Assembly (NCBI RefSeq): GCF_001542855.1
Contig: NZ_LNBY01000015.1
Coordinates: 248,001 to 312,000, forward strand
Direction: 5' to 3'
Length of the DNA stretch: 64,000 nucleotides
From: Erythrobacter sp. AP23
GTDB lineage: Bacteria; Pseudomonadota; Alphaproteobacteria; Sphingomonadales; Sphingomonadaceae
Each line of letters begins with the position of its first letter. Within the stretch, counting starts at the first letter, position 1. The position numbers and the translations under genes are program-made. Below the pieces are notes generated by a model. It was not told where the DNA came from. It worked only from the letters and a program-made list of their open reading frames with translations, and did not search any database. Below, in pieces: positions 26,550 through 36,157 of the stretch.

Positions 26550-26885
26550 CGCGAACCGATTTTCCTTCTCACCGTGGACTCTTAAGCCAGAAAGCCGGTG
26601 AATGGTTCCTGACTCCTGCCGGGCAGGCTGCCGAGTCCCTGCTTGTCATCGATCAGACTAGCACTCCCTGATCGGTTGACCAGCTTTTCCACAGGCTGCA
26701 GTGGCAATTGGCGAAAAGTGTTGCGCAGTTTCCACAAGCACTTGCCGGAGCCAACCGCCCCCGCGGGCGGATTAAGCGCGTATTCACCCGAAAAGGGGTG
26801 AGTGCGGGGCGAATGGCCCTTTGCCTTGCTCCGCTGCGAGCAGGCAGTATAGAGCCAAGACCCCTGCAGGATACCAAGGACCGAC
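26550..26885. other. 336-nt divergent promoter region with DnaA-box-like sites
   Basis: Non-coding gap between two divergent genes. TTTTCCACA at 26685-26693 fits the DnaA box TTWTNCACA, and GTTTCCACA at 26728-26736 misses it by one base. No AT-rich unwinding element or cluster of further boxes is seen. No RNA gene or terminator was recognised. Confidence 0.5.
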
Positions 26886-27332
26886 ATGAGCGCTTTCGCA
26901 AATCTTCGCCGCCCAGCAACCATCGCCGTCGCGATTGCAGCATCGCTCGGCATTGCGGCGTGTGGCGGTCGCGAGCGTCCCGAGGCGGATCTCGCGGCAG
27001 CGCAGGTCACCACGATCGGCGTCAATTCCTACCTCTGGCGCGCCGCGCTCGATGCGGTCAGCTTCGCTCCGCTGCTGCAGGTCGACAGCAATGGCGGCGT
27101 GATCGTAACCGACTGGTACGCCAACCCGAACAATCCGGGCGAGCGGGTCAAGATGACCGTCACCATCCTCGATTCCGACCTGCGCGCCGATGCGCTGCGC
27201 GTGGCGGCCAGCCGCCAGGTCAGCCAGAGCGGCACGTGGGTGGATGCGCCGGTACAGGCGGCAACCGTGCAAAGGCTCGAAGACATCATCCTCACCAAGG
27301 CGCGCGAGCTGCGCCGCGAAGCGGTGAGCTGA
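26886..27332 (+). CDS. DUF3576 lipoprotein
   Basis: A 148-residue predicted lipoprotein with signal peptide and lipobox (IAASLGIAACGGRERP). The conserved domain is TIGVNSYLWRAALDAVSFAP, then DSNGGVIVTDWYANPNNPGE and RVKMTVTILDSDLRADALRV, which fits DUF3576. The family is largely alphaproteobacterial and often precedes leuS and lptE, as here, so a link to outer-membrane assembly is plausible but unproven. Confidence 0.85.
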   Translation: MSAFANLRRPATIAVAIAASLGIAACGGRERPEADLAAAQVTTIGVNSYLWRAALDAVSFAPLLQVDSNGGVIVTDWYANPNNPGERVKMTVTILDSDLRADALRVAASRQVSQSGTWVDAPVQAATVQRLEDIILTKARELRREAVS

Positions 27333-27398
27333 TCTGCGGCGGGCGCTGCTCGAAAAGCGCCTTCCCATCGCTTCCAAAATCCGTAAACGCGGCTGCCT

Positions 27399-29915
27399 AT
27401 GAGCAGCGATACCCGTTTCGACCCGGCTTCGGCCGATGCACGCTGGCAGGCCGCCTGGGACAAGGCGCAGACTTTCCGCGCCGACAGCGATTCCGAAAAG
27501 CCCAAGAGCTACGTGCTCGAGATGTTTCCCTATCCCTCGGGGCGCATCCATATCGGCCACGTGCGCAACTACACGATGGGCGACGTGCTGGCGCGCTACA
27601 AGAAGGCCAGAGGGCACGAAGTGCTGCACCCGATGGGCTGGGACGCTTTCGGCATGCCGGCGGAAAACGCGGCGATGGAAAAGGGCGTCCATCCGGGCGG
27701 CTGGACGCGCGACAATATCGAACACATGAAGGCGCAGCTGAAGCGCCTCGGCTTCGCGCTCGACTGGTCCAGAGAACTGGCGACCTGCGAGCCCGAATAT
27801 TATGGCCACGAACAGGCGCTGTTCATCGATCTCTACGAGGCAGGCCTCGTCTATCGCAAGGAAAGCGAGGTCAATTGGGACCCGGTCGACATGACCGTGC
27901 TCGCCAACGAGCAGGTGATCGACGGCAAGGGCTGGCGCTCGGGCGCCGAAGTCGAGAAGCGCAAGCTCAACCAGTGGTTCCTCAAGATCACCGATTTCGC
28001 CGAGGAACTGCTCGAAGGTCTCGGCAGCCTCGACAACTGGCCCGACAAGGTCAAGTTGATGCAGGAAAACTGGATCGGCAAATCCAAGGGGCTCGAGTTC
28101 GCCTTCGACCTCTCGAACGGCGAGAGGCTGCCGGTCTATACCACGCGCCCCGACACGATTTTCGGCGCTAGCTTCGTGGCCGTTGCCGCCGACCATCCGG
28201 TGGCGCAGTCGCTCGACAGCGAAGAAGCCAAGGCGTTTATTGCAGAGTGCAAGAAGGGCGGCACGACCGCTGCCGAACTGGAGACGGCCGAGAAGTTGGG
28301 CTTCGATACCGGCATCACAGCGAAGCACCCATTCTCCGGCGCCGACCTGCCGGTCTATATCGCGAATTTCGTACTCATGGATTACGGCACCGGCGCGATC
28401 ATGGCCGTGCCGGGCCACGACCAGCGCGACTTCGAATTCGCCACCAAATACGGCCTGCCCATCCCGCGTGTCGTCGCACAGAGCGCCGAGGACGCTGGCA
28501 AGCCCTTCGACGGCGAGGCCGAACCGGGGGACGGCGTGATCGTCAATTCGGATTTTCTCGACGGGATGAAAGTCGAACCCGCCAAGCGTGAGATTATCCG
28601 CCGCATCGAGGATCAGGGCCGGGGCGAAGGCAAGACCGTCTGGCGGCTGCGCGACTGGGGCGTTTCGCGCCAGCGCTATTGGGGCACGCCCATCCCCTTC
28701 ATCCATTGCGAGAGCTGCGGCGTGGTGCCCGCGCCCAAGGACAGCCTGCCGATCACGCTGCCCGAGGACGTCGATTTCCAGACGCCGGGCAATCCGCTTC
28801 TGCGCCATCCGACCTGGAAACACGTCGACTGCCCCAAATGCGGCGGCAAGGCCGAGCGCGAAACCGACACGCTCGACACCTTCACCAACAGCTCGTGGTA
28901 CTTCCTGCGCTTTGCCAGCCAGCCGGCGGACAGGCCCTTCGACCGCGAGGAGGTCGCCAAATGGCTGCCGGTCGAGCAGTATATCGGCGGGATCGAGCAT
29001 GCGATCCTCCACCTGCTCTATGCCCGTTTCTGGACCCGCGCGCTCGCGCAGATCGGCATGCTCGACGTCAAGGAACCCTTCGCCTCGCTGTTCACGCAGG
29101 GCATGGTCACGCACGAGACCTATTCGCGCAGCGAGGGCGGAAAGACTGTCTATTACGCGCCCGATGAAATCAGCCGCGAGGCCGAGCGCGCGCTGCTGAC
29201 CGCCGATGGCGGCGAGGTCGAAATCGGCCGCATCATCAAGATGTCGAAGTCGAAGAAGAACGTCGTCGACCCCGATACGATCGTCGACGCTTACGGTGCC
29301 GATGCCGTGCGCTGGTTCATGCTGTCCGACAGCCCGCCCGAGCGCGACCTGCCGTGGTCGGAAGCGGGGATCGAGGGCTGCAGTCGCTTCGTCCACCGGT
29401 TGTGGCGCCTGTTTTCGGCATATGAAGCCGGGCCAGAAGGCGAGGACAAGGCGCTCGACCGCAGGACGCACCAGACCATCGCGGCGGTCGCGGAGGACAT
29501 CGAGGCGCTGGGCTTCAACAAGGCCGTCGCGCGCATTTACGAGCTGACCGGCGCGGTCGAGAAGGCCAAGCCCTCGGCCAGCCGCAGTCATGCGATCCGC
29601 ACGCTGGTCCAGCTCGTCGCCCCGATGATGCCGCATCTCGCCGAGGAGGCCTGGGCGACGCTGGGCGAGAGCGGAATGGTCGCCGATGCCGCCTGGCCCG
29701 AAGTCGATCCCGCACTGCTGGTCGAGGATGAGGTGACCATCGCGGTCCAGCACAGGGGCAAGCTGCGCGATACGCTGACCGCGCCCAAGGGAGCGCCGAA
29801 GGAGGCCCTCGAGGCGATGGCGCTGGCCAGCGAGAAGGTTCAGCGTTCGCTCGACGGGGCAGAAGTGCGCAAGGTCATTGTGGTGCCCGACAGATTGGTG
29901 AATATCGTCACCTGA
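27399..29915 (+). CDS. leuS: Leucine--tRNA ligase
   Basis: Class I synthetase charging tRNA-Leu, 838 residues. The HIGH-type signature is [18 protein letters not shown] and the KMSKS loop is [19 protein letters not shown]1 editing domain is present ([20 protein letters not shown], and [14 protein letters not shown]), as is a zinc-type Cys cluster ([11 protein letters not shown] and [14 protein letters not shown]). The stop overlaps the lptE start (TGATG), giving the conserved alphaproteobacterial leuS-lptE-holA order. No Leu-rich leader is seen in front. Confidence 0.97.
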   Translation: MSSDTRFDPASADARWQAAWDKAQTFRADSDSEKPKSYVLEMFPYPSGRIHIGHVRNYTMGDVLARYKKARGHEVLHPMGWDAFGMPAENAAMEKGVHPGGWTRDNIEHMKAQLKRLGFALDWSRELATCEPEYYGHEQALFIDLYEAGLVYRKESEVNWDPVDMTVLANEQVIDGKGWRSGAEVEKRKLNQWFLKITDFAEELLEGLGSLDNWPDKVKLMQENWIGKSKGLEFAFDLSNGERLPVYTTRPDTIFGASFVAVAADHPVAQSLDSEEAKAFIAECKKGGTTAAELETAEKLGFDTGITAKHPFSGADLPVYIANFVLMDYGTGAIMAVPGHDQRDFEFATKYGLPIPRVVAQSAEDAGKPFDGEAEPGDGVIVNSDFLDGMKVEPAKREIIRRIEDQGRGEGKTVWRLRDWGVSRQRYWGTPIPFIHCESCGVVPAPKDSLPITLPEDVDFQTPGNPLLRHPTWKHVDCPKCGGKAERETDTLDTFTNSSWYFLRFASQPADRPFDREEVAKWLPVEQYIGGIEHAILHLLYARFWTRALAQIGMLDVKEPFASLFTQGMVTHETYSRSEGGKTVYYAPDEISREAERALLTADGGEVEIGRIIKMSKSKKNVVDPDTIVDAYGADAVRWFMLSDSPPERDLPWSEAGIEGCSRFVHRLWRLFSAYEAGPEGEDKALDRRTHQTIAAVAEDIEALGFNKAVARIYELTGAVEKAKPSASRSHAIRTLVQLVAPMMPHLAEEAWATLGESGMVADAAWPEVDPALLVEDEVTIAVQHRGKLRDTLTAPKGAPKEALEAMALASEKVQRSLDGAEVRKVIVVPDRLVNIVT

Positions 29916-30415
29916 TGCGGATTCTCCTCGCCAGCTTCGCCCTGTTCGCGCTTTCGGCCTGCGGGCTCTCGCCCATGTATGCCGGCGGCGGCAGCGGCGC
30001 GGTGGCGCAATCGCTCGCCGCGATCGACGTCGCCCCGATCGAAGGGCGCGCGGGATGGCTGGTGCGCAGCGCGCTCGAGGAACGCTTCGGTGCGGCGGGA
30101 CAGGCGAGCCCGCAATATCGCATCGAAGTGCGGCTCGACGACCAGCTCGAAGGCCTGGCCGTCCTGCGCGACGACACGATCAGCCGCGAGCGCCGCACGC
30201 TCCGCGCGCGCTACCAGCTGATCGACCTGTCGAGCGGCGAGATCGTCCTCGATGCGAGCGATGGCTCGGACGCAGGGATCGACGTGGTGTCGAGCGAGTA
30301 TGCGGTCATTGCCGCCGAGCAGACCGCGCTCGAAAACCTCTCGCAGGACCTTGCCCAGCGGATCGTGACGCGCGTCGCGCTGGCGCTGCGCAGCCAGGGC
30401 GACGGGGAGCAGTGA
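29915..30415 (+). CDS. lptE: LPS-assembly lipoprotein LptE
   Basis: A 166-residue outer-membrane lipoprotein that plugs LptD during LPS export. The lipobox is in FALFALSACGLSPMYAGG; the CGLSPMY start of the mature protein is typical of alphaproteobacterial LptE. The body YRIEVRLDDQLEGLAVLRDD and RARYQLIDLSSGEIVLD fits the family. Placement between leuS and holA supports the call. It overlaps both neighbours by a few bases. Confidence 0.92.
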   Translation: MRILLASFALFALSACGLSPMYAGGGSGAVAQSLAAIDVAPIEGRAGWLVRSALEERFGAAGQASPQYRIEVRLDDQLEGLAVLRDDTISRERRTLRARYQLIDLSSGEIVLDASDGSDAGIDVVSSEYAVIAAEQTALENLSQDLAQRIVTRVALALRSQGDGEQ

Positions 30416-31458
30416 AGCTCACCAACCGCGATTTCGCGGCCAAGGCGCGTGGCGCCGCGCAAGGCTGCTCGATCTTCTTCTTTTGCGGGCAGGACGAGGC
30501 CGGCGCGACCGCAGCGGCGAACGAGCTCGCCAGCTGGCTCCCCGATCCGGGCGAGCGGGTGGAGATGTCGGGTGCGGAACTGCGCGGCGATCCCGCGAAG
30601 CTGGGCGACGAGGCGCGGACCAATTCGCTGTTCGGCGACAAGCGCCATATCTGGGTGCGTGCGAGCGGCGAAGAGGCGCTCGAGGCGTTGAAGGTGCTGG
30701 TCGAGACCGGCGAAGCGGGCGCGGGCGAGGCCTGCCCGGTCATCGTGGTAGCGACCTCCGCCACCGACAAGTCGCGCAGCGCCAAGCTGCTGGAGAAGCG
30801 CAAGGATGCGCTGGTGGCGATGTTCTATCCGCCCGACTTGCAGTCGGTGACGCGCAGCGTGCGCGCGCTGGCCGACGGGGCGGGCGTGCGGCTGGGCGGT
30901 GACCTCGCCGAACGGATCGCGCGGGCGGCCAATCTCGATGTGCGGCTCGCGAAGAGCGAGGTCGACAAGCTGGCGCTCTATCTCGACGCCTCGGCGCAGA
31001 GCCCGCAGACCGCGACTGCCGAGGACCTCGATGCGATCGGCGCGGCGAGCGAGGACGATGGCTTCGCGCCGCTGGTCAACGCCGTCATGGGCGGGCAGGC
31101 GGCCAAGGTCGGCGTGGAACTGGCGCGGATGAAGCAGCTCGGCCTCAACCCCGTCGGCGTGCTACTCGCCTTCGAACGGCGCGCGGCGCAGCTGGCGCGG
31201 ATCGCCGCCACGCTCGGTTCGCGCCCCTTCGGCGATCTCGATCGGGGCGAGGAGGCGCGGCTGGGCATCTTCTTCAAGGAGAAGCGCGACATCGGCCAGC
31301 AGTTTGCGCACTGGCGGCACGGCGACAAGCTCGACCGGCTGACGCAGCGGCTCGTCGGCCTGCACCGCGAACTGCTGACCAACAGCCAGGCGGCCGAACT
31401 GCTCCTCGCGCAGGGCCTCGCCGATATCGCCAAGGTCGCCGGGGCGCGATCCCGCTAG
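30412..31458 (+). CDS. holA: DNA polymerase III subunit delta
   Basis: Clamp-loader subunit that opens the beta clamp, 348 residues. It starts at GTG 30412 (GTGAAGCTCACC), overlapping the lptE stop, with GGGGAG upstream. Family features: FFFCGQDEAGATAAANELAS near the N-terminus, RTNSLFGDKRHIWVRASG, and NPVGVLLAFERRAAQLARI in the C-terminal collar domain. Convergent with lptA, 7 nt apart. Confidence 0.93.
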   Translation: MKLTNRDFAAKARGAAQGCSIFFFCGQDEAGATAAANELASWLPDPGERVEMSGAELRGDPAKLGDEARTNSLFGDKRHIWVRASGEEALEALKVLVETGEAGAGEACPVIVVATSATDKSRSAKLLEKRKDALVAMFYPPDLQSVTRSVRALADGAGVRLGGDLAERIARAANLDVRLAKSEVDKLALYLDASAQSPQTATAEDLDAIGAASEDDGFAPLVNAVMGGQAAKVGVELARMKQLGLNPVGVLLAFERRAAQLARIAATLGSRPFGDLDRGEEARLGIFFKEKRDIGQQFAHWRHGDKLDRLTQRLVGLHRELLTNSQAAELLLAQGLADIAKVAGARSR

Positions 31459-31465
31459 GCGCGGA

Positions 31466-32014
31466 TCAGTTCTCGGGGACCGAGAAGGTCCCCGTCACGC
31501 GGCCGCCCGACTCGCCCTCGCCGGTGACCGATGAGGACCCGCTGGCGCGCCCGTCGACGCTCGAAACGCCGGTCGCCAGATCGATCACCAGCCGCCCGCC
31601 ATTGAGCGTATCGCCGCCGCGGCGGAGCCGGACATTGCCCGCCATGGTAATGATCCGCCGATTGAAGTCGTAGACCGCCGTATCGCCGCGTGCCCGCTCG
31701 TTGCCGCGTGACACGTTCACCCCTCCGGTCGCCATGATCCGCTGGATGGAGAGATCGCCCGCGTCGGAATAGTTCACGATCGTGCGCGCCGCGCTGAGAT
31801 TGAGCCCGGCCTGGCTGATCTGAACATTGCCCGAAAGCACCACGCGGTTTTGCCTGTCCTGCAGCTCGATCCGGTCGGCCGCATAGGAGACCGGCGCGTT
31901 GGAATTGTGCCCGGCGATCGCCTGCGCAGAAAGCTGTATCCCGGCAAAGGCGGCCGCGGTGACGGCGAAGGAGCCGATGCCCCAGCGGGCGATGGTGGGG
32001 AGCAGGTGCTTCAT
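31466..32014 (-). CDS. lptA: Periplasmic LPS transport protein LptA (OstA-like)
   Basis: A 182-residue periplasmic bridge protein for LPS export. After the N-terminal signal segment (IGSFAVTAAAFAGIQLSAQA) the OstA domain follows: APVSYAADRIELQDRQNRVV, LSGNVQISQAGLNLSAARTI and DFNRRIITMAGNVRLRRGGD. The ATG overlaps the lptC stop (TAATG). LptB is not in the window. Confidence 0.92.
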   Translation of the reverse strand: MKHLLPTIARWGIGSFAVTAAAFAGIQLSAQAIAGHNSNAPVSYAADRIELQDRQNRVVLSGNVQISQAGLNLSAARTIVNYSDAGDLSIQRIMATGGVNVSRGNERARGDTAVYDFNRRIITMAGNVRLRRGGDTLNGGRLVIDLATGVSSVDGRASGSSSVTGEGESGGRVTGTFSVPEN

Positions 32015-32682
32015 TACGGCATCCTCAATTCACCGGGTACCATGCGCAGCCGCGCATTTCCGGTCAGGGTTATGGTGCGTGCCGACAGATCGGCGGTCAA
32101 GCGGTCGGCGCGAAAGGTCCCGGCGGGGATTGCGCCGTCGACCCCGCCCGCGCCGACGAGCTGCTTGTTGGCGAGATCGACCGAGACGTCGCGCGCCAGC
32201 ATGCGGTAGCCGTCCGCCGCCAGCATCCGCATGGGCCCGATGATCGAAACGACCTCCTCGTCGATATCGTATTGGCCCGCCTCGGCGGAAAGGCGCGCGG
32301 GCCCATCGTCGAGCAGCAGCCGCGCAACCAGATCGTTCATCCGCACGATGCCCTCGGAACTGGAGCGCTGCACCGCCTCGCCAGCGGTCAGCGAAAAGGG
32401 ACGCCCCTGGTCGTCCGCCCCGCGGTAGAGCGCGTTGTCGACGCGCAGGCGCTCCTCGATGATCGCCACCTTGTTGCGATCGAGCAGGAAGCTCACCTCA
32501 CCGCGCGGACTGAGCGGTGTGATCACCATCAGCGCGGCGAGCACCCCGACAGCCATCGGCAGCGCGCGCGCGAGCAAGCCCACCAGCCGGTCATGCGTCC
32601 CGCCCGGCTCGGCCCAGTGCTGGCGTTCGTGCCGCCGTTCCTTGGCCTGTGCCGTTTCGATCCTGCGATGCCGGGATGCCAT
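32014..32682 (-). CDS. lptC: LPS export protein LptC
   Basis: A 222-residue bitopic inner-membrane protein that hands LPS from the LptBFG transporter to LptA. A basic cytoplasmic N-terminus is followed by one helix (LPMAVGVLAALMVITPLSP) and a periplasmic beta-jellyroll with repeated strands (SAEAGQYDIDEEVVSIIGPM, FRADRLTADLSARTITLTGN). Lies between rnd (24 nt upstream) and lptA (1-nt overlap). Confidence 0.9.
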   Translation of the reverse strand: MASRHRRIETAQAKERRHERQHWAEPGGTHDRLVGLLARALPMAVGVLAALMVITPLSPRGEVSFLLDRNKVAIIEERLRVDNALYRGADDQGRPFSLTAGEAVQRSSSEGIVRMNDLVARLLLDDGPARLSAEAGQYDIDEEVVSIIGPMRMLAADGYRMLARDVSVDLANKQLVGAGGVDGAIPAGTFRADRLTADLSARTITLTGNARLRMVPGELRMP

Positions 32683-32706
32683 GGGTGTTACCTGTCCGGT
32701 CGGTCC

Positions 32707-33324
32707 TTACATATGGCTGAAGATATCGTGGTCGGCCCATCCTGCCACGTCCAGCCGCGCGCGGGTGGGGAGGAATTCGAAACAGGCCTGCGCCAGATCG
32801 GTGCGCCCTTCGCGGTCGAGCCTGCGGTCGAGTTCGTCCTTCATCCGGTGGAGGAAGCGCACGTCGCTCGCGGCATATTCGCGCTGTGCCTCGTTCAGCT
32901 CGGGTCCGCCCCAGTCGCTCGACTGCTGGGCTTTCGAAATGCTCTCGCCCAGCAATTCCTCGACCAGCATCTTGAGGCCGTGGCGATCGGTATAGGTGCG
33001 GGTCAGCTTGCTGGCGATCTTGGTACAATAGCACGGCGTCGCCATCACGCCGAGATAATGCTCGATCGCGGCGAGGTCGAAGCGCGCGAAATGGAACAGC
33101 TTGAGCCGCTCCGGATCGGCCAGCACCGCCTTCAGATTGGGCGCGTCATAGGTGCTCTCGGGACCGAAGCGCACGAGGTGCTCGTCGCCCTTGCCATCGC
33201 TGATCTGCACGACGCACAGCCGGTCGCGGATGGTGACGAGGCCCATGGTTTCGGTGTCGACGGCCACCGGACCATCGGCGAGGACGCCTTCGGGAAGGTC
33301 TTCTTCGTGGAAATGCACTGCCAT
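32707..33324 (-). CDS. rnd: Ribonuclease D-like 3'-5' exonuclease (short form)
   Basis: A 205-residue DEDDy exonuclease. Exo I VAVDTETMGLVTIRDRLCVV, Exo II FHFARFDLAAIEHYLGV and Exo III YAASDVRFLHRMKDEL are all intact. The HRDC domains of the 375-residue E. coli enzyme are missing, as is usual for this alphaproteobacterial form, which lies next to lptC-lptA. Presumed role: RNA 3'-end trimming or turnover in the cytoplasm. Confidence 0.9.
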   Translation of the reverse strand: MAVHFHEEDLPEGVLADGPVAVDTETMGLVTIRDRLCVVQISDGKGDEHLVRFGPESTYDAPNLKAVLADPERLKLFHFARFDLAAIEHYLGVMATPCYCTKIASKLTRTYTDRHGLKMLVEELLGESISKAQQSSDWGGPELNEAQREYAASDVRFLHRMKDELDRRLDREGRTDLAQACFEFLPTRARLDVAGWADHDIFSHM

Positions 33325-33402
33325 GGGCCAGCGCCTTAGGCCGATTGGGGATTGTAGGGAAGGGGTGCTGGCCCACCGCCCGGTCCCGGCTACAATCGCA
33401 TC

Positions 33403-34083
33403 ATGACCGAAAGCGTCCCCCAAAGCTGGCAGCCCGTGCTCGAACCGGTGCTCGCAACTCCCCAGGCGCGGCAGCTCGGCGGGTATCTCGTGGCGGAAGA
33501 ACGGGCGGGCAAGGCGATCTATCCGCCGCGCGGGTGCCGATTGAAGGCGCTCGACCTGACTCCGCTGGACGAGGTCAAGGTGGTGATCCTGGGGCAGGAT
33601 CCCTATCACGGGCCGGGCCAGGCGATGGGGCTTTGCTTTGCAGTGCCCGAAGGCGTGAGGGTCCCGCCAAGCCTGGTCAATATCTACAAGGAACTCGAAG
33701 CCGATCTTGGGATTGCGCGACCCGACCATGGCGATTTGAGCGAATGGGCGCGCCAGGGCGTGCTCTTGCTCAACAACACGCTGACGGTCGAGGCGGGTCG
33801 GGCAGGCAGCCATGCCGGGCGCGGCTGGGACGCGATTACCGATGCCTGCGTGGCGGCGGTGGCGGCGCGATCCGAACCCAGCGTGTTCATCCTGTGGGGC
33901 AGCCATGCGCAGGCCAAGGCGAAACGGATCGATGGGTTGCGCAGCGGGCGGCACTGCGTGATCGAAAGCCCGCACCCAAGCCCGCTGTCGGCGCATCGCG
34001 GCTTTTTCGGCTCGAGGCCGTTCAGCCGGACCAATGCCTTTCTCACGGAGAACGGGCGCGGCGCGATCGACTGGGAAGTGTGA
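33403..34083 (+). CDS. ung: Uracil-DNA glycosylase (family 1)
   Basis: A 226-residue base-excision repair enzyme that removes uracil from DNA. Catalytic water-activating motif VVILGQDPYHGPGQAMGLCF, uracil-binding LLLNNTLTVEAG, and the DNA-intercalation loop HPSPLSAHRGFFGSRPFSRT are complete. Divergent from rnd across 78 nt. Confidence 0.97.
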   Translation: MTESVPQSWQPVLEPVLATPQARQLGGYLVAEERAGKAIYPPRGCRLKALDLTPLDEVKVVILGQDPYHGPGQAMGLCFAVPEGVRVPPSLVNIYKELEADLGIARPDHGDLSEWARQGVLLLNNTLTVEAGRAGSHAGRGWDAITDACVAAVAARSEPSVFILWGSHAQAKAKRIDGLRSGRHCVIESPHPSPLSAHRGFFGSRPFSRTNAFLTENGRGAIDWEV

Positions 34084-34262
34084 CACGAACGCCGCCGCTG
34101 GAAAGCGAGACTTTCCGCAAAAGCCCTTGCTTTCCGGCGGGTTGCCGCCGCGTCGCGCATACGGCCTGTGACCTTCCGTTCGCGGCAGGTCTCGGGCGAA
34201 GGGTTGGCGGTCCGGCATGCCCGTTACTTGCCATGCGCAGGTCCCTGTAGGAAAATGCTTAC

Positions 34263-34595
34263 ATGAGAGAGGACGAGGCCCGCACCCGCCTGCTCGCGCG
34301 CCGCGCCGAGCTCGATGCCGAGGATGCGGCCAATGCGGACTCGCGCGATACGGTCGAATTGCAGCAGGACAGCGTCGGGCGTCTGTCGCGCATGGATGCG
34401 ATGCAGCAGCAGGCGATGGCGCAGGCGACCGAGCGCCGCCGCAAGGCAGAGCGTAACCGGATCGCCGCTGCACTCGCCCGGCTCGACCAAGGCGAATGGG
34501 GCTGGTGCACCGTCTGCGGAGAGCAGATCGCCGAACGGCGGCTCGCCCACGATCCGAGTATCGCGACCTGCCTCAAATGTGCGAGCGCCGGTTAA
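34263..34595 (+). CDS. DksA/TraR family C4 zinc-finger protein
   Basis: A 110-residue protein with a helical N-terminal region (charged, probable coiled coil, residues 1-75) and a four-cysteine zinc finger WCTVCGEQIAERRLAHDPSI ending TCLKC. Members bind the RNA polymerase secondary channel and modulate initiation, sometimes with ppGpp. It is shorter than E. coli DksA (151) and lacks its longer N-terminal part, so TraR-like behaviour is also possible. Confidence 0.85.
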   Translation: MREDEARTRLLARRAELDAEDAANADSRDTVELQQDSVGRLSRMDAMQQQAMAQATERRRKAERNRIAAALARLDQGEWGWCTVCGEQIAERRLAHDPSIATCLKCASAG

Positions 34596-34659
34596 GCGGC
34601 TTTGCAGACGCAGGGCGCTATGCCAGTTTGCAGCGCGAACGTTAAAGGGGGAGAAGCTC

Positions 34660-36156
34660 GTGAAAGCGGTTTTCAAGGCAGGCGCGGCGCTGGCGGTACT
34701 CGCGATGGTGGTCCCGGCGGACGCGCGCAGCGGCGGCGAACACCATGCCGAGGTGGCGGACGGCACGACGGCAAGCGACGAAGCAGCCAAGGCCGAGGCA
34801 CTGGCCGAGGCGATGCGCGCGGCCGAACTCTGGATCGAAGGACAGCGACAGTTTCGCAAGATCCCCGCAATTTCGGCGGCGGTCGCGCGGGGTGACGAAA
34901 CCGTCTGGGCGCAGGGCTTCGGAACGACCGACCGCGCGAAGACCAAGCCTGCCACGCCCGATACGATCTATTCGATCTGCTCGATATCCAAGCTCTTCAC
35001 CGCGATCGCGCTGATGCAGCAATGGGAGCAGGGCAAGGTCGCGCTCGATGCGCCGATCTCCGAATACCTGCCCTGGGCGACGCTCGCAGACGATCCACGC
35101 GAAAGCGTGCCGGTAACGCTGCGCGGGGCGCTGACCCATTCGGCCGGACTGCCGCGCGAAGCGGATTTTCCCTATTGGACCGGGCCCGATTTTCCCTTTC
35201 CGAGCCAGGACCAGATCCGCGCGAAAATCGCCAGCCAGGTGCCGCTCTATCCCGCCTCCACCACCTGGCAATATTCCAATCTCGGCCTGACGCTGGTGGG
35301 CGAGACGGTCGAGGCGGTCAGCGGTCAGCCCTTCGCCGACTATGTCACGGCCAATATCCTCGATCCGCTCGGTCTCGACGATACGCGGCCCGGAATCCCC
35401 ACCGGTCTTTATGGCGGGCAGATGGCGGTCGGCTGGGGCGCGCTCGAGCCCGATGGCTCGCGCCCGCAGGTCGCACTGTTCGATCCTGCGGGAATCACGC
35501 CGGCTGCCGGGTTCAGCGCCAGCGTGGCAGACCTCGCCAAATTCGCCGGCTGGACCCTGCGGCTGGCCAGGAGCGGCGAAGCCGAAGTGCTGCGCGCCTC
35601 GACGCTGCGCGAGATGCAGCGCGTCCATTACGTCTCGCCCGACTGGGAAACCAGCTGGGGGCTGGGGTTCGCGGTGCGGCAGGAAGGCGGCACGACGATC
35701 GTCAGCCATGGCGGGTCGTGCCCGGGCTATCGCAGCGCGCTGATGATCGCGCCGAAAGAGGAAATGGGCGTGGCCGTGGCGATGAATGCGATGGACGATC
35801 CGGGCACTGTCGCGCGCGGCATCGCAGCGCTCGTCAAGGCGCGGGGCGAGGCCAAACCTTTCGATCCGGTCGAGGGCGTGTCGCTTTCCGATTATGCCGG
35901 GGTCTATGGCGGCCAGCCTTGGGGCGCGGATTACATGATCATTCCCTGGGCCGGCGGGCTGACATGGCTATCGCCCGATGCAAACGAGCCGGCGAAGGGC
36001 ATGTGGCGCCTCAGGCCGCTCGGCGAGGATCGTTTCCGGGTCGTCACCGACAAGGGCGACGAGCGGCACGAGGTCGTCTTCGAACGGGACCGGGCGGGCA
36101 ACGTCCAAGCGGTGAGGCAGCACTCGAACGCCTCGCCGCGATTGCGCGGTCTCTAG
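34660..36156 (+). CDS. Serine beta-lactamase-like hydrolase (class C / esterase family)
   Basis: A 498-residue exported serine hydrolase of the beta-lactamase/PBP4* superfamily. It starts at GTG 34660 after AAAGGGGGAG. A short signal peptide (FKAGAALAVLAMVVPADARS) precedes the domain. The SxxK motif is in ICSISKLFTAIALMQQWEQG, the YxN motif in WQYSNLGLTLVGE, and HGG (IVSHGGSCPGYRSAL) stands where classical enzymes have KTG. HGG is usual for esterase/peptidase members rather than resistance enzymes. An extra C-terminal domain of about 120 residues follows. Convergent with the SDR gene. Confidence 0.85.
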   Translation: MKAVFKAGAALAVLAMVVPADARSGGEHHAEVADGTTASDEAAKAEALAEAMRAAELWIEGQRQFRKIPAISAAVARGDETVWAQGFGTTDRAKTKPATPDTIYSICSISKLFTAIALMQQWEQGKVALDAPISEYLPWATLADDPRESVPVTLRGALTHSAGLPREADFPYWTGPDFPFPSQDQIRAKIASQVPLYPASTTWQYSNLGLTLVGETVEAVSGQPFADYVTANILDPLGLDDTRPGIPTGLYGGQMAVGWGALEPDGSRPQVALFDPAGITPAAGFSASVADLAKFAGWTLRLARSGEAEVLRASTLREMQRVHYVSPDWETSWGLGFAVRQEGGTTIVSHGGSCPGYRSALMIAPKEEMGVAVAMNAMDDPGTVARGIAALVKARGEAKPFDPVEGVSLSDYAGVYGGQPWGADYMIIPWAGGLTWLSPDANEPAKGMWRLRPLGEDRFRVVTDKGDERHEVVFERDRAGNVQAVRQHSNASPRLRGL

Positions 36157-36157
36157 C

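Noticed and set aside
26550..26885. Replication origin suggested by DnaA-box-like sites
   Set aside because: Only two sites, no AT-rich unwinding element and none of the genes usually found near alphaproteobacterial origins.
27342..27361. Hairpin GGCGCT/AGCGCC before leuS as a terminator or leader attenuator
   Set aside because: Only a 6-bp stem without a T-run, and no Leu codon run in the 66-nt gap.
26784..29753. A 989-codon open frame on the minus strand opposite leuS
   Set aside because: Antisense to leuS with all synthetase motifs on the other strand; low-complexity composition and no domain.
34660..36156. Antibiotic-resistance beta-lactamase
   Set aside because: HGG instead of KTG and the extra domain fit esterase/peptidase relatives better.
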